A DNA stretch of 64,000 nucleotides from Trinickia dabaoshanensis (GTDB lineage Bacteria; Pseudomonadota; Gammaproteobacteria; Burkholderiales; Burkholderiaceae). Location of the stretch: the NCBI RefSeq assembly GCF_002879885.1, contig NZ_PNYA01000027.1, forward strand, positions 1-64,000, read 5' to 3'. The translations under genes and the position numbers were made by a program. The stretch's first letter is position 1. The number at the start of each line of letters is the position of its first letter. The notes under the pieces were generated by a model, which saw only the letters and a list, made by a program, of their open reading frames with translations, was not told the origin of the DNA and made no database searches. Below, one piece after another: positions 36,130-43,596 of the stretch.

Positions 36130-36858
36130 TCATTGGTTTCGCACCAGATCCTTGCCGATGGCCGCGACGATGTTTTTTTCACACGACTGCAGTCCCTCGA
36201 CCGATTGATCGAAGTTCTCCTCGAGCGAGCCGAAGGTGCCGTAGCTATAGGTCGCATCGCTATCGACGTGGACGCTGTTCGACTTGATGTCGTAGCCACA
36301 GGCGTACGTTTTGAAGTACATGTCCTGTTTGGTCTTCGCATCCAGAATGCGAGCGCGAACAACCACCCACGGAACGAACATGGCGCTCTCGGGCGGCGAC
36401 ACGTAACCCATCGTAGAGATTGACACGTTCATGATGGCATCGGCATCGGTGTGAATGCCGGAGTAGTCATCCGACTTGCCGTCAGCCGAGAGCTTCGCGT
36501 CCTGACCGTCGAGCTTGACGACTTGATACCCGTCCGCAGTGAGGCGGTCCATCACGCCATCGGCCACGGTGGGTGCGAACACGACCTTACCGGTCGCTAT
36601 TTTGGTTGTATAGGTGCTTGTGTGGCTGGAGTTAACGCCGGCTTGGACCAAAGCGCCGACAAGACCAAACCCCGCCGCCGCGCCGCCGAAATTCATAACT
36701 GGCTCGGTTTTGGGTTCCGCGACATTGAGAATGGCGATCGAATGCAGTTTGCTACGGGCATCCGCGTTCAGATCGGTCTTCGGCAGAGACGCGCAGCCCG
36801 CTAGCAGGACAGCGGACAAGCCGAGGGTGAGACATTTGGGGTGGGAAAAGCTTTTCAT
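36130..36858 (-). CDS. Hypothetical lipoprotein, 242 aa
   Basis: Begins with a lipoprotein signal peptide ending LLAGC (Cys22), so it should be anchored in a membrane facing the periplasm. The mature part has a glycine-rich hydrophobic stretch (NFGGAAAGFGLVGALVQAG, about 55-73) and three cysteines including the lipidated one and late ones in YACGYDIK and QSCEKNI that could pair. I do not recognise the family beyond general resemblance to conserved proteobacterial lipoproteins of unknown function. Monocistronic. Confidence 0.78.
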   Translation of the reverse strand: MKSFSHPKCLTLGLSAVLLAGCASLPKTDLNADARSKLHSIAILNVAEPKTEPVMNFGGAAAGFGLVGALVQAGVNSSHTSTYTTKIATGKVVFAPTVADGVMDRLTADGYQVVKLDGQDAKLSADGKSDDYSGIHTDADAIMNVSISTMGYVSPPESAMFVPWVVVRARILDAKTKQDMYFKTYACGYDIKSNSVHVDSDATYSYGTFGSLEENFDQSVEGLQSCEKNIVAAIGKDLVRNQ

Positions 36859-37225
36859 TGGCCGGTAGTTTGTTGTAGTCGTTCAAACCCCGGGAGCGGG
36901 GCTGGAAATGGAGCAGCGGAACGATGGACGTCGACGCTCTATTTCCGTTTTCGGCAGCGTTGCCGCAAATCTTTAGGTCTTTATGGGCACGATGCGGGAC
37001 TACGCAGTCATTGACATCGTTATCGCTAGCCAGTGTGGCATTCGGTGGAGTATCGCCGGTTGCTAGCGGGGCCGCTTGTTCCGAGCCGATCCAGTCCCGC
37101 CGGGCGACGTCCGTCTTGCAAGAAAATGCTGCAATGACGGGCGGCGAACGAGGACGTGCCGAAGCCCGTTCGACCGCAACGCTGGGCGATTGAGTGCCGG
37201 GAAACTCGATTGGCCTCGGCGTTAC
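36859..37225. other. Intergenic, 367 bp
   Basis: No supported gene. Holds the minus-strand promoter region of the lipoprotein gene and a short CCCCG-N4-CGGGG hairpin near 36889. The part next to 37225 resembles the sequence downstream of the second DUF29 gene over about 30 bp, marking the left edge of the duplicated DUF29 unit. Confidence 0.45.
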
Positions 37226-37657
37226 TCACTCCGGGAAGAACACCGGATCCAACACCTGCTCCATCGTCCATGGACAGCTTTCCGGAAACCCTTCAAGACC
37301 GGTTTCGTTCTCGGCGCTCAAGACGGCTTTGCTCCACACCAAGTCCAGCCATTGCGCGTCATTGAATTTACCTCGCAGGCTGGGTGCTTCGTGCAGTACG
37401 TAAGCCGCGTCCTTTCGTTGGACGGCAATCGTGCGAATCCAACTCTTGCCTCGCAGCGCGGGCTGATACTGCCATTTCAGAAGGTGGGCTAGCAGAACTG
37501 CCATACGGCTCGCCAATTCCCGTTGTTCGCTTTTACCCACGTCCTCGATCTCCTGCGCAATATGCTCAACGTCGAGGTCTGCAAGCTTGCCCGCACGCAA
37601 CAACGCGACCTGTTCGTTGGCCCATGCCACCACGTCCTTCTCGTAGCTCGTTCCCAT
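37226..37657 (-). CDS. DUF29 family protein, copy 1
   Basis: 143-aa member of DUF29, a small helical family of unknown function. Family features: MGTSYEKDVVAWANEQ at the start, HIAQEIEDVGKSEQRELASRM, LLAHLLKWQYQP, and a C-terminal CPWTMEQVLDPVFFP. The second copy at 38973-39410 is a clear paralogue; the first ~16 codons plus ~49 bp of leader are nearly identical between the two while the remainder diverges. An in-frame ATG at 37693 with GGGAG upstream could give a 12-residue longer protein. Immediately upstream are remains of a tyrosine recombinase gene. Confidence 0.85.
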   Translation of the reverse strand: MGTSYEKDVVAWANEQVALLRAGKLADLDVEHIAQEIEDVGKSEQRELASRMAVLLAHLLKWQYQPALRGKSWIRTIAVQRKDAAYVLHEAPSLRGKFNDAQWLDLVWSKAVLSAENETGLEGFPESCPWTMEQVLDPVFFPE

Positions 37658-37768
37658 TTTCCGGCCCCTAAGCTCAGTCACGCATGGCGCCATTTTAACC
37701 ACTCCCATGAGGTTCCCCGTTTTACCCGCTCTGTCCGCGACGCACGCCTCGGCGTCGCGGACGCGTTA

Positions 37769-37843
37769 GGGCCTCAATGTCGCACGGTTGTGATCCGACG
37801 CATACCTGGCCGATCGGATATCCTTTCGCGGGCGGACGCGAAT
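37769..37843 (-). pseudogene. Decayed 3' remnant of tyrosine recombinase gene, copy 1
   Basis: About 70 percent of bases over 58 positions (37769-37826) match the 3' end of the recombinase remnant at 39551-39608 without gaps, including TGTCGCACG and GGATATCCTT. The reading frame is lost. Its position relative to the DUF29 gene is the same as in the other copy, so both derive from one recombinase-DUF29 unit. Confidence 0.55.
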
Positions 37844-37907
37844 TCCTATCCTTTGGCTGTACCTGTTGCCTTCGACGTAGCCCCTCAAGGCCATTCCCCT
37901 TTACGCT

Positions 37908-38465
37908 ATGACTACGCCACCCAAGCAGTTGGACGAACTCAGCAAATATCTGAGCTACATACTCCGCCACGAACCACACGCCATTGGTTTGCAGCTCGAT
38001 ACGGAAGGATGGGCGGATATCGATGCTTTGATTTCGTGCTCCGACAAACACGGGCGAGCAATCGAACGATCGATGATCGAAGTCGTCGTTGAGACGAACA
38101 ACAAGAAGCGGTTTGCGCTCTCCGAAGATGGCCGACGAATCCGGGCCGTCCAGGGGCACTCGAGCTCGACCGTGCAACGCACATACCCCGAGTCGGTCCC
38201 TCCCGAGGTGCTATACCACGGCACCGCGACTCGATTTCTAACTTCTATCGTCGAGCATGGGCTGCGCGCCGGATCTCGTCACCATGTCCACTTATCTCTC
38301 GATATATCGACGGCGACCGCGGTGGGGAAGCGCCACGGCAAACCAGTGGTGCTCGAGATCGAGGCCCTGAAAATGCATCGGAACGGCGCTAAGTTCTTCC
38401 TGTCGGAGAACGAAGTTTGGCTTACCGATGCGGTGCCGGCTCAGTTCATTCGCGTGCTCGAGTAG
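37908..38465 (+). CDS. kptA: RNA 2'-phosphotransferase (Tpt1/KptA family)
   Basis: 185-aa enzyme that removes an internal RNA 2'-phosphate with NAD+, giving ADP-ribose 1'',2''-cyclic phosphate. N-terminal winged-helix lobe: LSKYLSYILRHEPHAIGLQLDTEGWADIDALI (arginine and histidine of the RH motif), then KRFALSEDGRRIRAVQGHS, and the ADP-ribosyltransferase-like C-terminal lobe from LYHGTATRF, with GKPVVLEIEALKM and FFLSENEVWLTDAVP. Full length. Bacteria lack the tRNA-splicing route served by yeast Tpt1, so the natural substrate is unclear. It sits alone on the plus strand between two recombinase-linked DUF29 units, suggesting acquisition. Confidence 0.93.
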   Translation: MTTPPKQLDELSKYLSYILRHEPHAIGLQLDTEGWADIDALISCSDKHGRAIERSMIEVVVETNNKKRFALSEDGRRIRAVQGHSSSTVQRTYPESVPPEVLYHGTATRFLTSIVEHGLRAGSRHHVHLSLDISTATAVGKRHGKPVVLEIEALKMHRNGAKFFLSENEVWLTDAVPAQFIRVLE

Positions 38466-38972
38466 ATGATGGGCGGCTGGGCTTGCGTTCGTCAGCGCGA
38501 CGGCTTGCCCGGGGGGAGAGGCGATGCAGGGCGACGATGAGCGGGAATTCAAGAAAGGCAGCGTGCGTCCAACAAACTTATGCAGCAGGGATCCGGCGAG
38601 AACGCAGCGGACGCTGCCCTGCCAATGGCCCCATATCCAACACCCGAGGCAACCTCCCTCCGCAACGGCCCGCAAGCCTCGACGCGGCGCGGCTTTGCAG
38701 GCCGTCATCGCCTAGGCGCGGTTCGTTTCGGGGATTTTTTGCCCAGACGCGGTTTTGCAGCCCACCGAGGCGTCGGCGAAGGTAGTTAAAGAACGATGGC
38801 GCGCAAGCGCCGCACGCCGATTGTATCGGCCGCACAGGCGGTAGAACGGGAAGGAAGAGAACCGCCCAAGGGCGGATAAGAAGGAAGCCGGCTCGCCGCA
38901 TCCCGCAGTGGCCGTAAAAAAGCCAGCCCGAAGGCTGGCGTCATATTCAGGGCAACCCAATTGGCTTGGGCT
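38466..38972. other. Intergenic, 507 bp
   Basis: Between kptA and the second DUF29 gene. Reading frames of 60-120 codons on both strands show no family signature and overlap each other, so I call none. It contains the terminator at 38916-38939 that serves the DUF29 gene from the other side. Confidence 0.5.
38916..38939 (-). terminator. Rho-independent terminator of DUF29 copy 2
   Basis: On the minus strand GCCAGCC-TTCG-GGCTGGC is followed directly by six T. Perfect 7-bp stem with a UUCG tetraloop, 33 bp past the DUF29 stop. Confidence 0.88.
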
Positions 38973-39410
38973 TCACTGCGGGAAGAACTCCGGATCGATC
39001 GCCTGCTCCATCGTCCACGGGCACGACTCTGGCAGCAGCGCCACGCCGATCTGCATCTCCGTGGCGGCCTGTTGACGTGCATCGCCCCACATATCGCTAA
39101 TCCAGTCGTCATCGACCAGCATGGGCTTCAGACTCGGTGTCTTGTTCAGCCGTCGCACAATCGCCGCTCGCTGAATCTGCAGCGTCGTCTGCCAACTCGC
39201 ACCACGCCTTTCCGGCTGGCATTGCCACTTGAGCAGGTGTGCCAGCAGCACGGCCATGCGGCTCGCCAGTTCACGCTGTTGGCTCTTACCCACGTCCTCG
39301 ATCTCCTCTGCGATGTGTTCGATGTCCAACGCAGAGAACTTACCCGCGCGCAACAACGCAGCCTGTTCGTTGGCCCATGCCACCACGTCCTTCTCGTAGC
39401 TCGTTCCCAT
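38973..39410 (-). CDS. DUF29 family protein, copy 2
   Basis: 145-aa paralogue of the protein at 37226-37657, sharing the N-terminal block (MGTSYEKDVVAWANEQ), EIEDVGKSQQRELASRM, LLAHLLKWQCQP and the C-terminal CPWTMEQAIDPEFFP. The central third differs strongly. The leader and first codons (39362-39459) are the same as in copy 1 at 97 of 98 bases. It has its own strong terminator. A start at 39446 (in frame, with GGGAG upstream) is possible. Unknown function; the recombinase remnant ends 59 bp upstream on the same strand, so it may have been expressed as a recombinase-linked cargo gene. Confidence 0.85.
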   Translation of the reverse strand: MGTSYEKDVVAWANEQAALLRAGKFSALDIEHIAEEIEDVGKSQQRELASRMAVLLAHLLKWQCQPERRGASWQTTLQIQRAAIVRRLNKTPSLKPMLVDDDWISDMWGDARQQAATEMQIGVALLPESCPWTMEQAIDPEFFPQ

Positions 39411-39469
39411 TTTTCGGCCCCTAAGCTCAGTCACGCATGGCGCCATTTTAACCACTCCCGTAAATTCAC

Positions 39470-39857
39470 CTATTCCTCCGTTTCGCCCTCGGCTTGCGCC
39501 TCGGCGTCCAGTGCTTCCAGTAAGTCGGCCACCGTCGCCGGCGCCTCATCGGGTTTCAGTGTCGCACGCGTGAGCCGTGCCGGATGCGTAGCCGAATGGA
39601 TATCCTTCAGCGCCCGGATCCTCACCCGCGTGCAGACCTGCGTCGTCTTGATGTCCGCGTGACCCAGCATCGCCTGGATGAACCGAACGTCCGCCCCGTT
39701 TTCCAGCATCTGCGTGGCCATCGCGTGCACGGAACAAGTGACAGCTCTCGATGTTGCCCAGCCCCGCCGCTCGCACGTGGTTGCGCATCATTTGCGTCAT
39801 CCGCCCCCACAGCGGCGACGCGAGTGCACTGGCCGCTCTCCCAATGGCCCCGACCAT
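39470..39857 (-). pseudogene. Tyrosine recombinase C-terminal fragment, frameshifted, nucleophile lost
   Basis: Two frames together read the end of an XerCD-like phage-type integrase: MMRNHVRAAGLGNIESCHLFR in the upstream frame, then HAMATQMLENGADVRFIQAM, LGHADIKTTQV and RALKDIHSATHPARL in the next. A single extra base at about 39728 breaks the frame between HLFR and HAMATQ. The catalytic tyrosine of the TTQVYTRV block is cysteine here (CTRV; TGC instead of TAC). The 5' two thirds of the gene are missing. It is thus dead, and marks a former mobile element next to DUF29 copy 2. Confidence 0.85.
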
Positions 39858-39965
39858 GCATCGGGTCGAACACGGGGGTCAGCGACAACGGATAAATGGA
39901 CGAAATCTGTCTCTTGTCTGCCCCACTATGAGCCCCCTCCGTGGGGGCACGAAGCCGCAACGTCT

Positions 39966-40316
39966 TCAGAAAATCGAAAACGATAGCCCGTCATGATCCG
40001 GTACTAGCCTGCCGGCTCTCCAATCGTCGATGATTTGCCTGGCGACCTCTTCATGGGTCCCGGTGTATTCCGTCGCGGGCGCCCAGCCGACAGCGTTTGG
40101 CTTACTTTTTACCGGTGCCGCGCCTCGTCTAAGAAGCGCTAGGATGCACCGATATCCGAAGTCATCAAGCCGCTCCCCCGATAACCCAAAACCGTCTGCG
40201 CCAACCGGAATAATTTGCCACAGCCCGACAGCATCCAGCTCCAGTTCATTGGGGATACGTTCGATCCACTCGCTCATCGGAATACCAAAGTACTTATCAA
40301 CGGGCTCTTGGGTCAT
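39966..40316 (-). CDS. Hypothetical protein, 116 aa
   Basis: Unrecognised acidic protein starting MTQEPVDKYFGIPMSEWIERIP, followed by ELELDAVGLWQIIPVGADGFGL and CILALLRRGAAPVKSK. No signal peptide or membrane segment. Size, acidity and the location beside a toxin-like fragment and orphan accessory genes would suit an immunity-type protein, but nothing in the sequence proves it. The reading frame continues upstream to 40517, antisense to the SymE-like fragment; that extension has no coding character, so I start at 40316. Confidence 0.6.
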   Translation of the reverse strand: MTQEPVDKYFGIPMSEWIERIPNELELDAVGLWQIIPVGADGFGLSGERLDDFGYRCILALLRRGAAPVKSKPNAVGWAPATEYTGTHEEVARQIIDDWRAGRLVPDHDGLSFSIF

Positions 40317-40337
40317 TGCTGGTGGGCCTTGAAGCCT

Positions 40338-40472
40338 TTGGGATACCCCGGGCCGCCTCTCGTGCCTTGGTTCAAGCCCTCCGGCCGTTGGCTCGAGCAA
40401 GCCGGCTTCATGCCTTACCAACGACTTAAGATCGACGTTCAGCTCGGCAAGCTCGTCATCACGCATGCTTGA
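40338..40472 (+). CDS. SymE-like toxin fragment
   Basis: The last ~38 codons of an open frame (40215-40472) carry the SymE core: PPLVPWFKPSGRWLEQAGF, then QRLKIDVQLGKLVITHA. SymE proteins are AbrB-fold, SOS-induced type I toxins of about 100 aa. Here no good start codon with a ribosome site precedes the core; TTG at 40338 is only nominal, and the upstream part of the frame lies antisense to another gene. Probably an N-terminally truncated remnant. No antisense RNA gene (SymR-type) could be identified by eye. Confidence 0.5.
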   Translation: MGYPGPPLVPWFKPSGRWLEQAGFMPYQRLKIDVQLGKLVITHA

Positions 40473-40688
40473 GTGAGCTTGTGGGTAGCGACCGATACTC
40501 GACCGGGTTCGCTTCACGGCTGCGATTAGCGATCGGCATCCGCATGTTGCCGATGATAAACCATTTCTGATCGCGCTCGAATACCATGATCGTCAATTCG
40601 ACAACACCACTTTACATCTTCATTGCCGTTCCTCTTTGGAACTGAGCTGTATACCGTTACGGTGCCAGCCGTTGAAATTTAATCATTT

Positions 40689-41609
40689 CTATACCAAAGA
40701 GCCATCTTCATCATATCGCCGCCTCAAGTTCGGCAAAGCAACCAAAATCCTTTCGAGCTCCGACGTTCGCTTTGGATATACGGTCTTGAATTCCTCACTG
40801 CAGTAACGCTCGACAAAATCAAAATCACCATACATCATATGAACGACACACATTACGACACCCTCCTCCCTTTCCATCTCATCATAAATAATCCCATTCC
40901 GGGTAGTATACGGTGGCGGCAACGCCTTGAGGAGGTGCTCCTCATCAGTCAAATCGTAATAATCATCGAAAAACGAAATCCCATCTTTCATCATCGCCTC
41001 TAACACTACAGACATATCGCCAAAATCCAACGATCGTTCCTCGATAGTTTTCATTGCGTTGCCATCGAAGCGATTTGCCTTACGAATCTCTGCCAGGTAC
41101 GTCGATTTGTTTTCGCAAATGAGACACGACAACCTCAGCTGCTCCGGCATGAATTTTAATAAGTGCGCGATTGTTTGAAAGCTAACCGTTGATACGGGAA
41201 TGGCCTCATCAGTCAAGCGCTTGGTCAGGCTTTCTGCTCGCTTGTTCTTAACAACAACGCATGGCTGCAGATGTACAAAACCTCGATCGAAAGAGAAGCC
41301 CGGATCGATAATTAAATCCGTATGCTTCAGCAGGCTATTCTTAAATTTTCCGGACACAAACTTCCAGTCGGGAAACTTCTTCACGACCTCCGCACATACA
41401 TCTTGCACTCGTTCTTTCAACATTTGCATAGTCAATTCTTTAGTTTCGAAGCCTGTAGCGGGCGCTAAATCCGGACCGCCAGGCATACTACCGCTCGCGT
41501 CCGGTGCCGCCGATGCCCCGTTATACGCCCCTTGGGCTGCCTGCGCCCAGGGCAATTCAGACGTTATCTTTTTCGCACCGGATTGCACTGATCCGAGAAA
41601 CTGGCTCAT
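40689..41609 (-). CDS. AT-rich orphan gene, hypothetical 306 aa
   Basis: Unknown protein with base composition clearly lower in GC than its neighbours and many A/T-ending codons, pointing to horizontal origin. A Ser/Gly/Ala-rich, probably flexible N-terminus (1-55) precedes a globular, charged region with MQMLKERVQDVCAEVVKKFPDW, paired cysteines (SCLICENKST) and a Lys/Arg-rich C-terminus. No signal peptide or clear membrane segment. The start lies 13 bp after the end of the truncated frame upstream on the same strand, so the two once formed one operon. Effector, immunity or other cargo roles are all open. Confidence 0.72.
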   Translation of the reverse strand: MSQFLGSVQSGAKKITSELPWAQAAQGAYNGASAAPDASGSMPGGPDLAPATGFETKELTMQMLKERVQDVCAEVVKKFPDWKFVSGKFKNSLLKHTDLIIDPGFSFDRGFVHLQPCVVVKNKRAESLTKRLTDEAIPVSTVSFQTIAHLLKFMPEQLRLSCLICENKSTYLAEIRKANRFDGNAMKTIEERSLDFGDMSVVLEAMMKDGISFFDDYYDLTDEEHLLKALPPPYTTRNGIIYDEMEREEGVVMCVVHMMYGDFDFVERYCSEEFKTVYPKRTSELERILVALPNLRRRYDEDGSLV

Positions 41610-41621
41610 CGGCCCCTGGCC

Positions 41622-41990
41622 CTAGTTCACCCCAGCTTTCTCCGCATTCATCCCATCAATGAATGCACCGGCCAGCGTGCTCAGCACACCACCATTTTTC
41701 GCTGCATCAGCCGCGTGCGGATCGGTGTTCTTCAACACCTCGTTCTGCGCACGCGTCGGCTCGCCCTGCACATTCTCGCCCGCCAACGCAGCTAGACCAA
41801 CGCCGAGCAGCGTCGCAAAGCCCGCCATCGCCACCTTCTGATCGGTACTGCTCGACGACGCAGCTTGCACAGCCGAAAGCGGTTGCACACAGAGCGTTGC
41901 CGGGATGGACAAGTTAAGCCCTCGCCTTCCACCCCACCCACACCGCTCCACGACAAGCGCGCTACAGTAGATAACCGGAGACACCCCCAC
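41622..41990 (-). pseudogene. Truncated reading frame upstream of the orphan gene
   Basis: The 3' two thirds (about 41622-41880) look coding: SSSTDQKVAMAGFATLLGVG, LAALAGENVQGEPTRAQN and GGVLSTLAGAFIDGMNA, with one hydrophobic stretch. The 5' part has no coding character, the only start is a GTG at 41990 without a ribosome site, and it abuts the promoter of the aminotransferase. I read it as the surviving C-terminus of a larger gene cut at the edge of the accessory patch. Confidence 0.4.
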
Positions 41991-42028
41991 TCGCCCGTCC
42001 CACCCGGCCGCAACCCAGGAGACACGCC

Positions 42029-43357
42029 TTGACCTCCCCCACCTCCAACGAAGACCTCTCGAACTTCTGGATGCCCTTCACGGCGAACCGTCAGTTCAAA
42101 GCCGCGCCGCGCCTGTTGGCCTCGGCGCGCGGCATGTACTATCGCTCGCATGACGGCCGCGAAATCCTCGACGGCTGCGCGGGGCTCTGGTGCGTCAACG
42201 CCGGTCACTGCCGCGACGAGATCGTCGCCGCCGTGAAAAGCGCCTCGGAAGAACTCGACTTCGCGCCGACGTTCCAAATGGGCCACCCGCTCGCATTCAA
42301 GGCCGCGGCCGAAGTCGCGAAGATGATGCCGGCCGGGCTCGATCGAATCTTCTTCGTGAACTCGGGCTCCGAGGCCGTCGATACCGCCTTGAAAATCGCG
42401 CTCGCCTATCACCGCGCCCGCGGCGAAGCGCAACGCACGCGCTTGATCGGCCGCGAGCGCGGCTACCACGGCGTTGGCTTCGGCGGCATTTCGGTCGGCG
42501 GCATCGCGCCGAACCGCAAGACGTTCTCGGGGTCGCTGCTCGGCAATGTCGATCATTTGCCCCATACGCACGATCTCGAACACAACGCATTTTCGAAAGG
42601 GCAGCCGGCTTGGGGCGCGCATTTGGCGGACGAACTGGAGCGCCTCGTCGCCCTGCACGACGCCTCCACGATCGCCGCTGTGATCGTCGAGCCCGTCGCC
42701 GGCTCCACCGGCGTGCTGATCCCGCCGCAAGGCTATCTGCAACGCCTGCGCGAGATCTGCACGAAACACGGCATCTTGCTGATCTTCGACGAAGTCATTA
42801 CCGGCTTCGGGCGCCTCGGCCACGCAACCGCCAGTGAACATTTCGGGGTGACGCCCGACCTCATCACGCTCGCGAAAGCCATCAACAACGCGGCCGTGCC
42901 GATGGGCGCCGTCGCAGCGAGCACGAGCGTTCACGACACGATCGTCCAAGGCGGCACGCCGGGCGCGATCGAGCTTTTCCACGGCTACACCTACTCGGCG
43001 CACCCGGTGGCCAGTGCAGCGGCCATTGCAACACTCGAGCTCTACCGCAAAGAGCAACTGTTCGAACGCGCTCGCGATTTGGCGCCCGCCTTCCAGCAAG
43101 CGGCGCATGCCCTCGCCGACGCACCCTATGTAAAGGACATCCGCAACCTCGGCCTCGTGGCCGGCATCGAACTCGAATCACGCCCGGGCGCACCGGGTGC
43201 CCGTGCCTACGAGGCATTCGTCAAGTGCTTCGAAGCGGGCGTGCTCGTTCGATATACGGGCGACATCCTGGCGTTTTCACCGCCGCTTATCATCAGCGAA
43301 GAACAAATCGGCCGCATCTTCGACACCGTTCGTCAAGCACTCTCAACGATCCAGTGA
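42029..43357 (+). CDS. Omega-amino acid:pyruvate aminotransferase (class III)
   Basis: 442-aa PLP enzyme, close to beta-alanine:pyruvate transaminase, converting omega-amino acids and pyruvate to semialdehydes and alanine. Motifs: SNFWMPFTANRQFKAAPR at the start, NSGSEAVDTALKIA (about 111-124), the PLP aspartate in IFDEVITGFGR (Asp254), and the Schiff-base lysine Lys283 in LITLAKAINNA. TTG start supported by AGGAG seven nt upstream. Monocistronic; the following MFS gene, 239 bp on, may import its substrate (inference). It marks the return to core-like sequence after the accessory patch. Confidence 0.9.
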   Translation: MTSPTSNEDLSNFWMPFTANRQFKAAPRLLASARGMYYRSHDGREILDGCAGLWCVNAGHCRDEIVAAVKSASEELDFAPTFQMGHPLAFKAAAEVAKMMPAGLDRIFFVNSGSEAVDTALKIALAYHRARGEAQRTRLIGRERGYHGVGFGGISVGGIAPNRKTFSGSLLGNVDHLPHTHDLEHNAFSKGQPAWGAHLADELERLVALHDASTIAAVIVEPVAGSTGVLIPPQGYLQRLREICTKHGILLIFDEVITGFGRLGHATASEHFGVTPDLITLAKAINNAAVPMGAVAASTSVHDTIVQGGTPGAIELFHGYTYSAHPVASAAAIATLELYRKEQLFERARDLAPAFQQAAHALADAPYVKDIRNLGLVAGIELESRPGAPGARAYEAFVKCFEAGVLVRYTGDILAFSPPLIISEEQIGRIFDTVRQALSTIQ

Positions 43358-43596
43358 CTCCAAAAAATCGACTCGCTCGAACGCCGAATTGCCGCTCGCG
43401 GTTCGCCGCGGCGCAGCATTCGGCGCGGCCTCACGTCGATTCAATCATACGTAGTCGCACCCATTGTTAAGTAACTAACCACATGCCAAGCTGTGCCGGG
43501 GGTGCCCATGCCAAACGGGCGTCGATCGGCTTGGCCGGCCGCATAGGCACTCAAAGGATTCGGCCACAAAAACGCAGAAGAACCGATGAGGCGAAG

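Noticed and set aside
36924-37193. 89-codon plus-strand frame
   Set aside because: Low-complexity Ser/Ala-rich translation without ribosome site.
37200-42000. Prophage or complete genomic island
   Set aside because: Only recombinase debris and scattered unknown genes; no structural phage genes, tRNA target or defined att sites visible.
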